DNA from: Bog-113 sp965226755
GTDB lineage: Bacteria > Acidobacteriota > Terriglobia > Bryobacterales > Bryobacteraceae
NCBI GenBank assembly: GCA_965226755.1
Contig: CBDDDT010000003.1
Coordinates: 372,001-436,000 of the forward strand
Direction of reading: 5' to 3'
Length of the DNA stretch: 64,000 bases
Each line of letters begins with the position of its first letter. Position 1 is the stretch's first letter. The position numbers and the translations under genes are program-made. The notes under the pieces are model-generated. The model had not been told where the DNA came from and did no database searches. It saw only the letters and a list, made by a program, of their open reading frames with translations. Shown here one piece after another: positions 16,118-23,850 of the stretch.

Positions 16118-18490
16118 TTACGGCTGGCTGCCGCGGATGGCCATTCTGGCGCCGCTTCCAAAAGGTACGCCCATGACGGTCACGGTGCCGCCTGCCTGAA
16201 CGGCCGCGAGAAGCTGCGCGTGGGTGAACGGCCCCACGCCGGCGACATTGGACTGGTACTTGGCGGACGCGAAGTTGTAGAGCAGTTCGGTGTTCTGGCC
16301 CCTGATGTAACCCGCGGCGATCAGATCGCAATTAGCGGAGGCTTGCGCCTCGAGCGTGGACCAGTTGGTCAGGTTGGCGGGTACGGCGATGGAACGGGTG
16401 GTGAGCGTTTCGGTGTAACCCACGGCGGGCGCGGTGCCCGTATCGAAGGCCAGATTGAAGGCCGCGAGATCGTTCTGAACCTGTTTTTGAGGCAGGATCA
16501 AGGGAAAGAGACCGCTGCCCAGGAAAACGTGGATGTTCTCTTCGCTGCCATCGTGGAACATGCCGAACCCGTCAATGGTCTGCCCTGACTTACTGAACAG
16601 CTCTTTCTGATAAGAGGAGCGCAGAAGCGTGGACTTCATGGGCTGGTTTTCGGGGCCGAGGATGATCAGTTCCAGATTCGAGCCGTAATTGGTGACCGTG
16701 TGGCAACTGTTGCAGGTCTGTCCCGCGTTGTTCAGAGGGGTGGTGGAGAAGTCGGTCTGGCCGTTTTGGCCGTTGCCGCCTTGCAGGCTGGTGGGATAGC
16801 TGCGATCGAGATTCTGGAATGGATTGGGCATCCAGGTGATGGTGTTGACGAAGTTGGTGAAGGCCGTCATGTCGTCCGTGCTGATCTGGTTGCCGCCCAT
16901 CAACTGTTGGAAGGTCGGGTTGAAGTCGGAAAATACCGGGCGATCGCCGCGCCAGTGGTAGGGTTCTTCGTTGACCAGGCCGCGCAGGGTCAATGTGATC
17001 ATGGGACCCTTCATGGGATGTTCCTCGAAAGTCTTATGGGTATTCAGGGTCACCTGGAACATGGACCCGGTGGGATCGCCCAAATCCCAGGCGAGATGAT
17101 CGTTTTCGCCATCGATGTGGCAGGCCGCGCATGATCCGGTCCCGTTGCCGGAGAGCTTGGCGTCGTAAAGAAATCCGCGCCCGGCGGTGATCGCGGCGGG
17201 GGTGGGATCCTGCGTTCCGGTAGGGATCTCGGAGGTGACCAGGTTGGTGGAGGTGTTGATGACCGAGATGGTATTGGTGATCCGGTTCATCACGTAGAGA
17301 TTGTTGGTGGTGTTGTTGATGGCCAGTCCGCGCGGGCCGCGTTTGGTCGCCGGATTGACGACGCTGCCGACAGCGGCCGGATCGATTTCGATGCGGGTGA
17401 GGACGTTGCCGTTGGGGTCGACGAGGGCGACGCGATCGGTCCCGAATGCGGCGACGTACATGTTGGTTCCCGTGGAGTCGAATACGATGCCGGTGGGTTG
17501 CGCGAGCGCCACGGCGAGCGAGTTCGGGTCAGGAACGCCGGTGAAGGTGACGGTGGGGTTCAGATCGTAAGCGGTCACGGTTCCGGAAGGGGTGATCTTG
17601 GTGATGCGGTTGTTCACGAAGTGGTCGTCGAGAGCGGTCTGGAAGCGGACCAAGTTGAGCGAATCCGTATTGGCGACGTACACGTTTCCGGTGACGGGCT
17701 GCACGGCAATTCCCAGGTTAGTGGTTCCGACTCCGGAGAAATACTGGTTGATGCCCAAGGTGGAAGTGCTGATGGCCACCACATCGTTATCGGGCATGGT
17801 GAATTTGATCAGGTTGGACCAGGCGGGGTCATTGTACTGAATGATGATGCCCTGCTGGGGAGCGGGCGGGAGCACCGGGTTGACCGGCGGCGGGGGCGGC
17901 GGCGCCTGGTTGGATGAGATGAGCGTGGTCGCGTTGCCGGACTGCGCGAAGGCGGCGTAGACGGTGGAACCGTCCGGGCTGACCGCCATCTGACGGGGAC
18001 CGCCGCCGAACACCGGGATGGACTTCACCAACGCGTGGGTATGGACGTTGAAGACCTGAATGGTGTTCGTCCGGGCGGTGGAGACGAAGGCGTAACTGCC
18101 GCCGAAGACGACGTCGGAAGGTTCATCGGGCGCTTGCAGGGTGTCGGTGACGATGCCTTTGGATACAGAGATGACGCTGACGCTGTCGGATTCCTCATTG
18201 ACCACCCAAACCTCGTCATCCGTGCGGGGGTTGACCGACACGGGATCCATGCCCACGGGGATTTCGGCGAGCAGCGCGGGCTGGGCGGGGTTGGTGGCGA
18301 CATCAAAGACGGATACCGTGGCGTTCGGGTTGTTCAGGCAAAAGAGACGCGTGCCGTCCGGCGAGAGGCGGATGGGGCTGGTCAGCGAGGTTTCGAAGTT
18401 GACGAAACTATTGCCGGGACCGTTTTGAGTGATAGACGGGAGGGCAAAAAAGCAGAGGAGCGGCAGAGTGCGAAATAGCCAGGACGTCAT
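16118..18490 (-). CDS. Secreted beta-propeller/di-haem cytochrome c protein, copy A
   Basis: This 790-residue protein begins with a signal peptide (FRTLPLLCFFALPSITQ). Residues about 35-445 form a YVTN/NHL-type beta-propeller with repeated blades such as PIRLSPDGTRLFCLNNPNAT and GGPRQMAVSPDGSTVYAAFA, interrupted by a proline-rich loop. A haem-binding CAACH follows at about 455 and a second CNSCH at about 593, so the C-terminal half is a di-haem c-type region similar to the MauG/cytochrome-peroxidase superfamily. It probably acts in the periplasm or at the cell surface in electron transfer or oxidation; no substrate can be read. It stands immediately downstream of a close paralogue. Confidence 0.8.
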   Translation of the reverse strand: MTSWLFRTLPLLCFFALPSITQNGPGNSFVNFETSLTSPIRLSPDGTRLFCLNNPNATVSVFDVATNPAQPALLAEIPVGMDPVSVNPRTDDEVWVVNEESDSVSVISVSKGIVTDTLQAPDEPSDVVFGGSYAFVSTARTNTIQVFNVHTHALVKSIPVFGGGPRQMAVSPDGSTVYAAFAQSGNATTLISSNQAPPPPPPVNPVLPPAPQQGIIIQYNDPAWSNLIKFTMPDNDVVAISTSTLGINQYFSGVGTTNLGIAVQPVTGNVYVANTDSLNLVRFQTALDDHFVNNRITKITPSGTVTAYDLNPTVTFTGVPDPNSLAVALAQPTGIVFDSTGTNMYVAAFGTDRVALVDPNGNVLTRIEIDPAAVGSVVNPATKRGPRGLAINNTTNNLYVMNRITNTISVINTSTNLVTSEIPTGTQDPTPAAITAGRGFLYDAKLSGNGTGSCAACHIDGENDHLAWDLGDPTGSMFQVTLNTHKTFEEHPMKGPMITLTLRGLVNEEPYHWRGDRPVFSDFNPTFQQLMGGNQISTDDMTAFTNFVNTITWMPNPFQNLDRSYPTSLQGGNGQNGQTDFSTTPLNNAGQTCNSCHTVTNYGSNLELIILGPENQPMKSTLLRSSYQKELFSKSGQTIDGFGMFHDGSEENIHVFLGSGLFPLILPQKQVQNDLAAFNLAFDTGTAPAVGYTETLTTRSIAVPANLTNWSTLEAQASANCDLIAAGYIRGQNTELLYNFASAKYQSNVAGVGPFTHAQLLAAVQAGGTVTVMGVPFGSGARMAIRGSQP
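17130..17715. repeat. Near-identical tract shared with 19615-20200 (gene-conversion candidate)
   Basis: The DNA from about 17130 to 17715 differs from about 19615 to 20200 at only roughly nine positions by eye, including third codon positions, while the same two genes on either side differ freely, with many synonymous and non-synonymous changes. The tract encodes the last propeller blades and the first haem site. This is what recent gene conversion between tandem copies would leave. The edges are set by eye. Confidence 0.75.
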
Positions 18491-18606
18491 CGTAAGACCT
18501 TCCCTGAGTCAAGTCAGTATAGCAATCAAGACATAACGTCTACGATGCGGGGCTGCGTTTGGACTCAGGGAAATGGACTTATGCGGAAAACGAGGGCCGA
18601 AGGCGG

Positions 18607-20976
18607 TTATGGAACGCTGCCGCGGATGGCCATTCTGGCGCCGCTTCCGAAGGGCACTCCCATGACGGTGACAATGGCGCCCGACTTGATCGCCGTCAGG
18701 AGTTGCGAGTGAGTGAAGGGGCCGACGCCCACGGCGCTGGATTGGTAGTTAGAGGACGCGGGGTAGTAAAGAAGCGCGGTGTTCACGCCGTTGATTATGC
18801 CTCCGGCGATCAAGTCACAATTCTTGACGGCCTGCGTTTCCATTGTGGACCAGTTGGTGAGAACGGCCGGGGCGGCAATGGAAGACGAGGTGAGCGTTTG
18901 GGAGTAACCGACAGCGGGGGCCGTGCCGGTGTCGAAGGCCAGATTGAAAGCCGATATGTCATTCTGCGCCGTCCTATTGTTGGCAATTGCCGGGAAGAGG
19001 GTCGCCAGGAACTGGTGAATATTTGGCTCGGCGCCCTCGTGGGTGAGCCCGAAACCATCAATGGTTTGTCCGCTGGTGGAGAAGAGTTGCTTCTGGTAGG
19101 TAGCGCGGAGAAGGGTCGACTTCATGGGCTGAACGTTCTGAGCGAGGATGAATAATTCGAGATCGGATCCAAAATTAGCCAGGGTGTGACAGGACGCGCA
19201 TGTGTGTCTCTGCAAATCCAGAGTAACGGTGGAAAAGTCGGTCTGCCCCTTCTGAGCATTGCCGCCGAAGAGGCTGGTGGGATAGCTCCGATTGAGATTC
19301 TGGTAGGGATTCGGCATGAACGTGACCGTGTTTATGAAGTTGGTGAAGGCCGTCATGTCGTCGGTGCTGAGTTGCGCGCCGCCCATCAGTTCCTGGAAGG
19401 CCGCGTTGAAGTCGGAGAATGCGACTTTGTCGCCGCGCCAGTGGTAGGGCGCTTCATTCACCAGGCCGCGCAAGGTCATGGTGTTCATGGGGCCCTTCAT
19501 GGGATGTTCCTGAAACGTCTGGCCCGTGTTCAAGGTCACCTGGAACATGGAGCCGGTAGGATCGCCAAGGTCCCAGTCCAGATGATCGTTTTCGCCATCG
19601 ATGTGGCAAGCCGCGCATGAGCCGGTTCCGTTGCCGGAGAGCTTGGCGTCGTAAAGAAATCCGCGCCCGGCGGTGATCGCGGCGGGGGTGGGATCCTGCG
19701 TTCCGGTGGGGATCTCGGAGGTGACCAGGTTGGTGGAGGTGTTGATGACCGAGATGGTATTGGCGATCCGGTTCATCACGTAGAGATTGTTGGTGGTGTT
19801 GTTGATGGCCAGACCGCGCGGGCCGCGTTTGGTCGCCGGATTGACGACGCTGCCGACGGCGGCCGGATCGATTTCGATGCGGTTGAGGACGTTGCCGTTG
19901 GGGTCGACAAGGGCGACGCGATCGGTCCCGAAAGCGGCGACGTACATGTTGGTTCCCGTGGAGTCGAATACGATGCCGGTGGGTTGCGCGAGCGCCACGG
20001 CGAGCGAGTTCGGGTCAGGAACGCCGGTGAAGGTGACGGTGGGGTTCAGATCGTAAGCGGTGACGGTTCCGGAAGGGGTGATCTTGGTGATGCGGTTGTT
20101 CACGAAGTGGTCGTCGAGAGCGGTCTGGAAGCGGACCAGGTTGAGCGAATCCGTATTGGCGACGTACACGTTTCCGGTGACGGGCTGCACGGCAATTCCC
20201 AGATTGGCAGTGCCGACGCCCGAGAAATATTGATTGATGGCCAACGTGGAAGTGTTGATGGCCACGACGTCGTTATCGGGCATGGTGTATGTGATGCTGC
20301 TGGTCCAGGCGGGGTCGTTGTACTGAATGATGATGCCCTGCTGGGGAGCGGGCGGCAGCGCCGGATTGACGGGCGGCGGCGGAGGAGGAGCGATCTCGCT
20401 GCGAATGATCGTGGTCGCGTTGCCGGATTGCGCGAAGGCCGCGTAGACGGTAGAACCGTCCGGGCTGACCGCCATCTGCCGGGGACCGCCGCCGAACACC
20501 GGGATCGACGTCACAAGTGCGTGCGTGGAAGTGTTGAAGACCTGAATAGCGTTATTCCGCGCGGTGGAGACGAACGCATAATTGCCGCCGAAGACGATGT
20601 CGGAAGGTTCGTCCGCGGCTTGCAGGGTATCGGTCACGATGCCTTGGGACACAGAGACGACGCTGACGCTGTCGGATTCCTCGTTTACCACCCAAACTTC
20701 GTCATCCGTGCGGGGGTTGACCGAGACGGGATCCATACCCACGGGAATTTCGGCCAGCAGCGCGGGCTGGGCGGGGTTGGTAGACACATCAAAGACGGAT
20801 ACCGTGGCGTTGGGATTATTCACGCAAAAGAGCCGCGTGCCGTCAGGCGAGAGGCGAATCGGGCTGGTCAGCGAAGTCTCGAAGTTGACGAAGGTGCTGC
20901 CGGGATTGTTCTGAGTGACGGACGGAACGACGAAAATGCAGAGCAGCGACACAGTACGAAACAGCGAAGATTTCAT
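18607..20976 (-). CDS. Secreted beta-propeller/di-haem cytochrome c protein, copy B
   Basis: The 789-residue protein has the same design as its downstream neighbour: signal peptide (MKSSLFRTVSLLCIFVVPSV), propeller, CAACH at about 454 and CASCH at about 592. The second haem region and the last 200 residues have drifted clearly from copy A, for example GLTHEGAEPNIHQFLATLFP against GMFHDGSEENIHVFLGSGLF, which points to different partners or substrates. The ATG at 20974-20976, directly after AGGGGG, is preferred to a TTG six codons earlier. The 116 bases between the two genes contain no obvious terminator, so read-through is possible. Confidence 0.82.
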   Translation of the reverse strand: MKSSLFRTVSLLCIFVVPSVTQNNPGSTFVNFETSLTSPIRLSPDGTRLFCVNNPNATVSVFDVSTNPAQPALLAEIPVGMDPVSVNPRTDDEVWVVNEESDSVSVVSVSQGIVTDTLQAADEPSDIVFGGNYAFVSTARNNAIQVFNTSTHALVTSIPVFGGGPRQMAVSPDGSTVYAAFAQSGNATTIIRSEIAPPPPPPVNPALPPAPQQGIIIQYNDPAWTSSITYTMPDNDVVAINTSTLAINQYFSGVGTANLGIAVQPVTGNVYVANTDSLNLVRFQTALDDHFVNNRITKITPSGTVTAYDLNPTVTFTGVPDPNSLAVALAQPTGIVFDSTGTNMYVAAFGTDRVALVDPNGNVLNRIEIDPAAVGSVVNPATKRGPRGLAINNTTNNLYVMNRIANTISVINTSTNLVTSEIPTGTQDPTPAAITAGRGFLYDAKLSGNGTGSCAACHIDGENDHLDWDLGDPTGSMFQVTLNTGQTFQEHPMKGPMNTMTLRGLVNEAPYHWRGDKVAFSDFNAAFQELMGGAQLSTDDMTAFTNFINTVTFMPNPYQNLNRSYPTSLFGGNAQKGQTDFSTVTLDLQRHTCASCHTLANFGSDLELFILAQNVQPMKSTLLRATYQKQLFSTSGQTIDGFGLTHEGAEPNIHQFLATLFPAIANNRTAQNDISAFNLAFDTGTAPAVGYSQTLTSSSIAAPAVLTNWSTMETQAVKNCDLIAGGIINGVNTALLYYPASSNYQSSAVGVGPFTHSQLLTAIKSGAIVTVMGVPFGSGARMAIRGSVP

Positions 20977-21104
20977 AAACCCCCTGTAATTCAAAAGCTA
21001 TACAGAAAATAGCATATGTTTTACATCTTTTAGTACTACCTTTTGGCGGAAGGGGATACCTGGATGGAACTCGGCTCGGTCGGCGCTGAAGGAGATGCGC
21101 CGCG

Positions 21105-21780
21105 ATGGCGCTTCGCGTGATGACGGGCAGCGGAGACACGACGCTCGACTACGTTCAGGAGTTCGCGATCCTCGTGCTCGCGGTGATTGCGGGCCTGATC
21201 TGGTCGGCGTTGGATCGGAAGCGGGCGAACTACCGCACGCTTTACGCGTGGCTGGTGGTGTGGGTGCGGTATACGCTGGCGTTCACGCTGTCGAATGGCC
21301 GCGACGGCGGTGAAGGTTCTGCTGATTGGCTACTTTCTGTATGGCGAAGTGCGCGGGGGCTACGTGGCATATCGGTCTTACGTGGCGAATCCGGTGCGTC
21401 CCGTGCTATACGGAATCTGGAAGGTAGCCCGTTTCACACGCGGCGGACAGACAGTGCCGCCGCTCTCGACCGATCCAGGGCTCTGGCAATGGATCATCTT
21501 TGAGCGGCCGGACTTCGCCATGGTGCGTCTGATGAACGGCGATCCGCAATTCTTTCACGCGACATACGACGCGAAGGCGAGCCGGCTGACTTTGAGTCAT
21601 CCCGGCGCGAAGACCGGAGAGGAGATGACCTGTTCCCGGCCGGATCCAGACCATCTGACTTTGACCGGAACGCTGGCGGGGCAGCCCACAGCGGTGGAGC
21701 TTCAGCGCAAGGACGCGGGCAAGTTTCCGCTGGAGGGGCGCGGGTTTCACTGGATCAACGAAATGCCGTTCAACCGGTGA
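21105..21780 (+). pseudogene. DoxX-like membrane protein gene with internal deletion and frameshift
   Basis: The first frame (from the ATG at 21105) gives YVQEFAILVLAVIAGLIWSA, then LDRKRANYRTLYAWLVVWVR and YTLAFTLS, the N-terminus of acidobacterial DoxX-like proteins. At about 21290 it jumps to another frame that starts VKVLLIGYFLYGEVRGGYVA and ends with the family's C-terminal globular domain (GIWKVARFTRGGQTVPPLST, RPDPDHLTLTGTLAG, GRGFHWINEMPFNR). Roughly 200 residues including the central transmembrane helices are missing relative to my recollection of the full family, which is 400 residues or more. The C-terminal part (21295-21780) could still be made from its own GTG or ATG but would lack the pore-like core. 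Confidence 0.6.
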
Positions 21781-21789
21781 GGGACATAC

Positions 21790-22146
21790 ATGAACGTAGT
21801 GCAGATCTTCGGGATTAAGAATTCGGCCGGGACACGCGCGGCGGAGCGCTTTTTCAAAGAGCGCCGCATCGCGATTCAAATGGTGGATCTGAAGCAGAAG
21901 GCGATGTCGCCCGGCGAGATCCGGCGGTTCAGCGACCGCTTCGGGTTGAGCGCGCTGCTGGATCCGGAGGGCAGCGCATACGTGGATGCGGGGTTGAAGT
22001 ACCTCAAGATGACGGATCCGGAGCTGCTGGCGCGCATTGAGCGCGAGCCGAGACTGCTGCGGATGCCGCTGGTAAGAAGCGGAAACCGGCTGAGCGTGGG
22101 ACCGGACGAACAGGCGTGGAAGGAAATGGCCGCGGCGCTAACATAG
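21790..22146 (+). CDS. ArsC/Spx-fold protein lacking the active cysteine
   Basis: The 118-residue protein has the thioredoxin-like fold of the ArsC/Spx/YffB group: VVQIFGIKNSAGTRAAERFF, FKERRIAIQMVDLKQKAMSP, GLSALLDPEGSAY and LVRSGNRLSVGPD. In active arsenate reductases and in Spx the first loop carries a cysteine (typically 'KKC'); here it reads KNS, so the redox residue is gone. It is unlikely to be an arsenate reductase. The ATG at 21790 lies 10 bases past the preceding stop, with GAGGGA ahead. Possible roles are regulatory binding, as proposed for some Spx-like proteins, but none is shown. Confidence 0.75.
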   Translation: MNVVQIFGIKNSAGTRAAERFFKERRIAIQMVDLKQKAMSPGEIRRFSDRFGLSALLDPEGSAYVDAGLKYLKMTDPELLARIEREPRLLRMPLVRSGNRLSVGPDEQAWKEMAAALT

Positions 22147-22153
22147 GGTCGTG

Positions 22154-22732
22154 ATGAAACGAATCGGCGGAAGTTTGGCTGTCCTGCTCTTTTCCTGCGT
22201 TGTCGCGGTGGCGCAGCACGGTGGGGAACACGGCGGCGGCGGCGAACACGGGGCTCCCGGGGGCGGTTCGAATGTGGGCGGCGGGCATATACCCTCCCAT
22301 GGTCCGGAGCCCGCGGCGCATGAGAGCGCTCCGCGGCAGAGCGCGCCGCAACAACAGGCGCGTGGAAATGCGAGACCGAATTACAGCGACCAGGCGGGTC
22401 ATCCCAATGCGCCGCACGTGGAAGCGAACGATCGCTGGGTGGGCCACGCCGGCGGGGACGCGCACTACCATTTAGATCATCCGTGGGCTCACGGCCGCTT
22501 CGGCGGAGCGATTGGAGCGAACCATATTTATCGCCTGGCTGGCGGCGGCCCGGCGCGGTTCGGGTTCGACGGGTTCTTCTTCGGCGTGGCGCCCTATGAT
22601 CTGGCTTACGCCAGCGGCTGGCTGTGGAATTCGGATGACATCGTTCTTTATGACGACCCGGACGACGTGGGGTGGTATCTGGCCTATAACACGCGGCTGG
22701 GCACTTATGTTCACGTTCAATACCTAGGCTGA
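22154..22732 (+). CDS. Secreted His/Gly-rich protein
   Basis: The 192-residue product has a signal peptide (MKRIGGSLAVLLFSCVVAVA, cut before QHGG) and a mature part whose first 80 residues are rich in His, Gly, Pro and Ala (GGEHGGGGEHGAPGGGSNVG), as in metal-binding or flexible wall-associated segments. The rest is Tyr/Trp/Asp rich, FDGFFFGVAPYDLAYASGWL and DDPDDVGWYLAYNTRLGTYV, and looks like a small compact domain seen in acidobacterial exported proteins. An in-frame GTG directly precedes the ATG at 22154. No function is assigned; binding of transition metals by the His-rich part is a guess. Confidence 0.65.
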   Translation: MKRIGGSLAVLLFSCVVAVAQHGGEHGGGGEHGAPGGGSNVGGGHIPSHGPEPAAHESAPRQSAPQQQARGNARPNYSDQAGHPNAPHVEANDRWVGHAGGDAHYHLDHPWAHGRFGGAIGANHIYRLAGGGPARFGFDGFFFGVAPYDLAYASGWLWNSDDIVLYDDPDDVGWYLAYNTRLGTYVHVQYLG

Positions 22733-22739
22733 TCGCGGG

Positions 22740-23837
22740 ATGCGGCGGCGCGATTTCCTGAGTCACGTGGCGGGCGCGGGAGCGGCGGTCTCGGGGATGG
22801 CCGGGATGGCGGGCGCGACAGGCGATCCTCCTCCGGCCCTTCGTGATTTGGCCGCGCGGCGTCGTTTGCTCGCCGGGACGGCGGTCTCCTATGCGCAATT
22901 GCAGCGGCCCGAGTTTACAAAGCTGCTGGCGCGCGAAGCCTCTATCGTGGTGTCCGAGAATGATATGAAGTGGCAGAGCATTCACCCGGCGCGGGATCGG
23001 TATGATTTCACGCGGGCGGACGCGCTGATGGCGTTCGCCAAAAGCGCGGGCGCGAAAGTGCGCGGCCACAACCTCTGCTGGCACCAGCAGCTGCCTGGTT
23101 GGTTTCTCCCGACGGCGACTTCCGCGAACGTGGAGGATCTGCTGCGCGCGCACATTGCCGAGGTCGCGGGACGGTACGCCGGCCGTATCCACTCGTGGGA
23201 TGTGGTGAACGAAGCGGTGCACGTGGAAGACGGCCGGGCGGACGGATTGCGCAAATCGCCGTGGCTGGAACTGGCGGGACCCGGTTATCTCGACGTGGCG
23301 TTCCAGGCCGCGGCTCAGGCCGACCCGCGCGCAATTCTGACTTACAACGATTACGATTTGGAGCAGGATTCCGCGGTTCACGAGGCAAAACGGGCGGCGG
23401 TGATCGCTCTGCTCACCGGGCTGCGCGCACGCAACGTCCCGGTTCAGGCGTTGGGCGTTCAAGCTCATCTGGCGGCTTCGGCAAAAGCGTCCCAATGGAA
23501 TGGATTCCACCGCTTTCTGGACGCGGCGGAGAAACTGAATCTGGCGATCTTCATTACGGAACTGGACGTGGACGATAGCGCGCTTCCTGGTGACGTCGCG
23601 GATCGCGACCGGCAGGTGTCCGCGCTCTATGGGGATTTTCTGAGCAACGCGCTGCAACATCGCGGCGTGCAGGCCGTGCTCACGTGGGGCTTTACGGATC
23701 GCGACACGTGGCTGAACCATTTTCGACCACGGAAAGACGGCCTGCCGCAGCGGCCGCTGCCGCTGGACGCGGAACTGCAACGCAAGCCCGCCTATTTCGC
23801 CATGGAACAGGCGATAGGCGCGGCGGCGGCTCGCTAA
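22740..23837 (+). CDS. Endo-1,4-beta-xylanase, GH10, with Tat-type signal
   Basis: The 365-residue enzyme cleaves xylan backbones. It begins MRRRDFLSHVAGAGAAVSGM, a twin-arginine signal. The GH10 barrel shows VVSENDMKW, RGHNLCWHQQLPGW, the acid/base Glu158 in WDVVNEAV and the nucleophile Glu274 in FITELDVDD, ending with WGFTDRDTW. Length and motif order are normal for a catalytic domain alone; there is no carbohydrate-binding module and no C-terminal sorting domain, unlike the second GH10 gene next to it. It follows the His-rich protein by 7 bases and converges with the next gene. Confidence 0.93.
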   Translation: MRRRDFLSHVAGAGAAVSGMAGMAGATGDPPPALRDLAARRRLLAGTAVSYAQLQRPEFTKLLAREASIVVSENDMKWQSIHPARDRYDFTRADALMAFAKSAGAKVRGHNLCWHQQLPGWFLPTATSANVEDLLRAHIAEVAGRYAGRIHSWDVVNEAVHVEDGRADGLRKSPWLELAGPGYLDVAFQAAAQADPRAILTYNDYDLEQDSAVHEAKRAAVIALLTGLRARNVPVQALGVQAHLAASAKASQWNGFHRFLDAAEKLNLAIFITELDVDDSALPGDVADRDRQVSALYGDFLSNALQHRGVQAVLTWGFTDRDTWLNHFRPRKDGLPQRPLPLDAELQRKPAYFAMEQAIGAAAAR

Positions 23838-23850
23838 GGCTTCGCGATTT

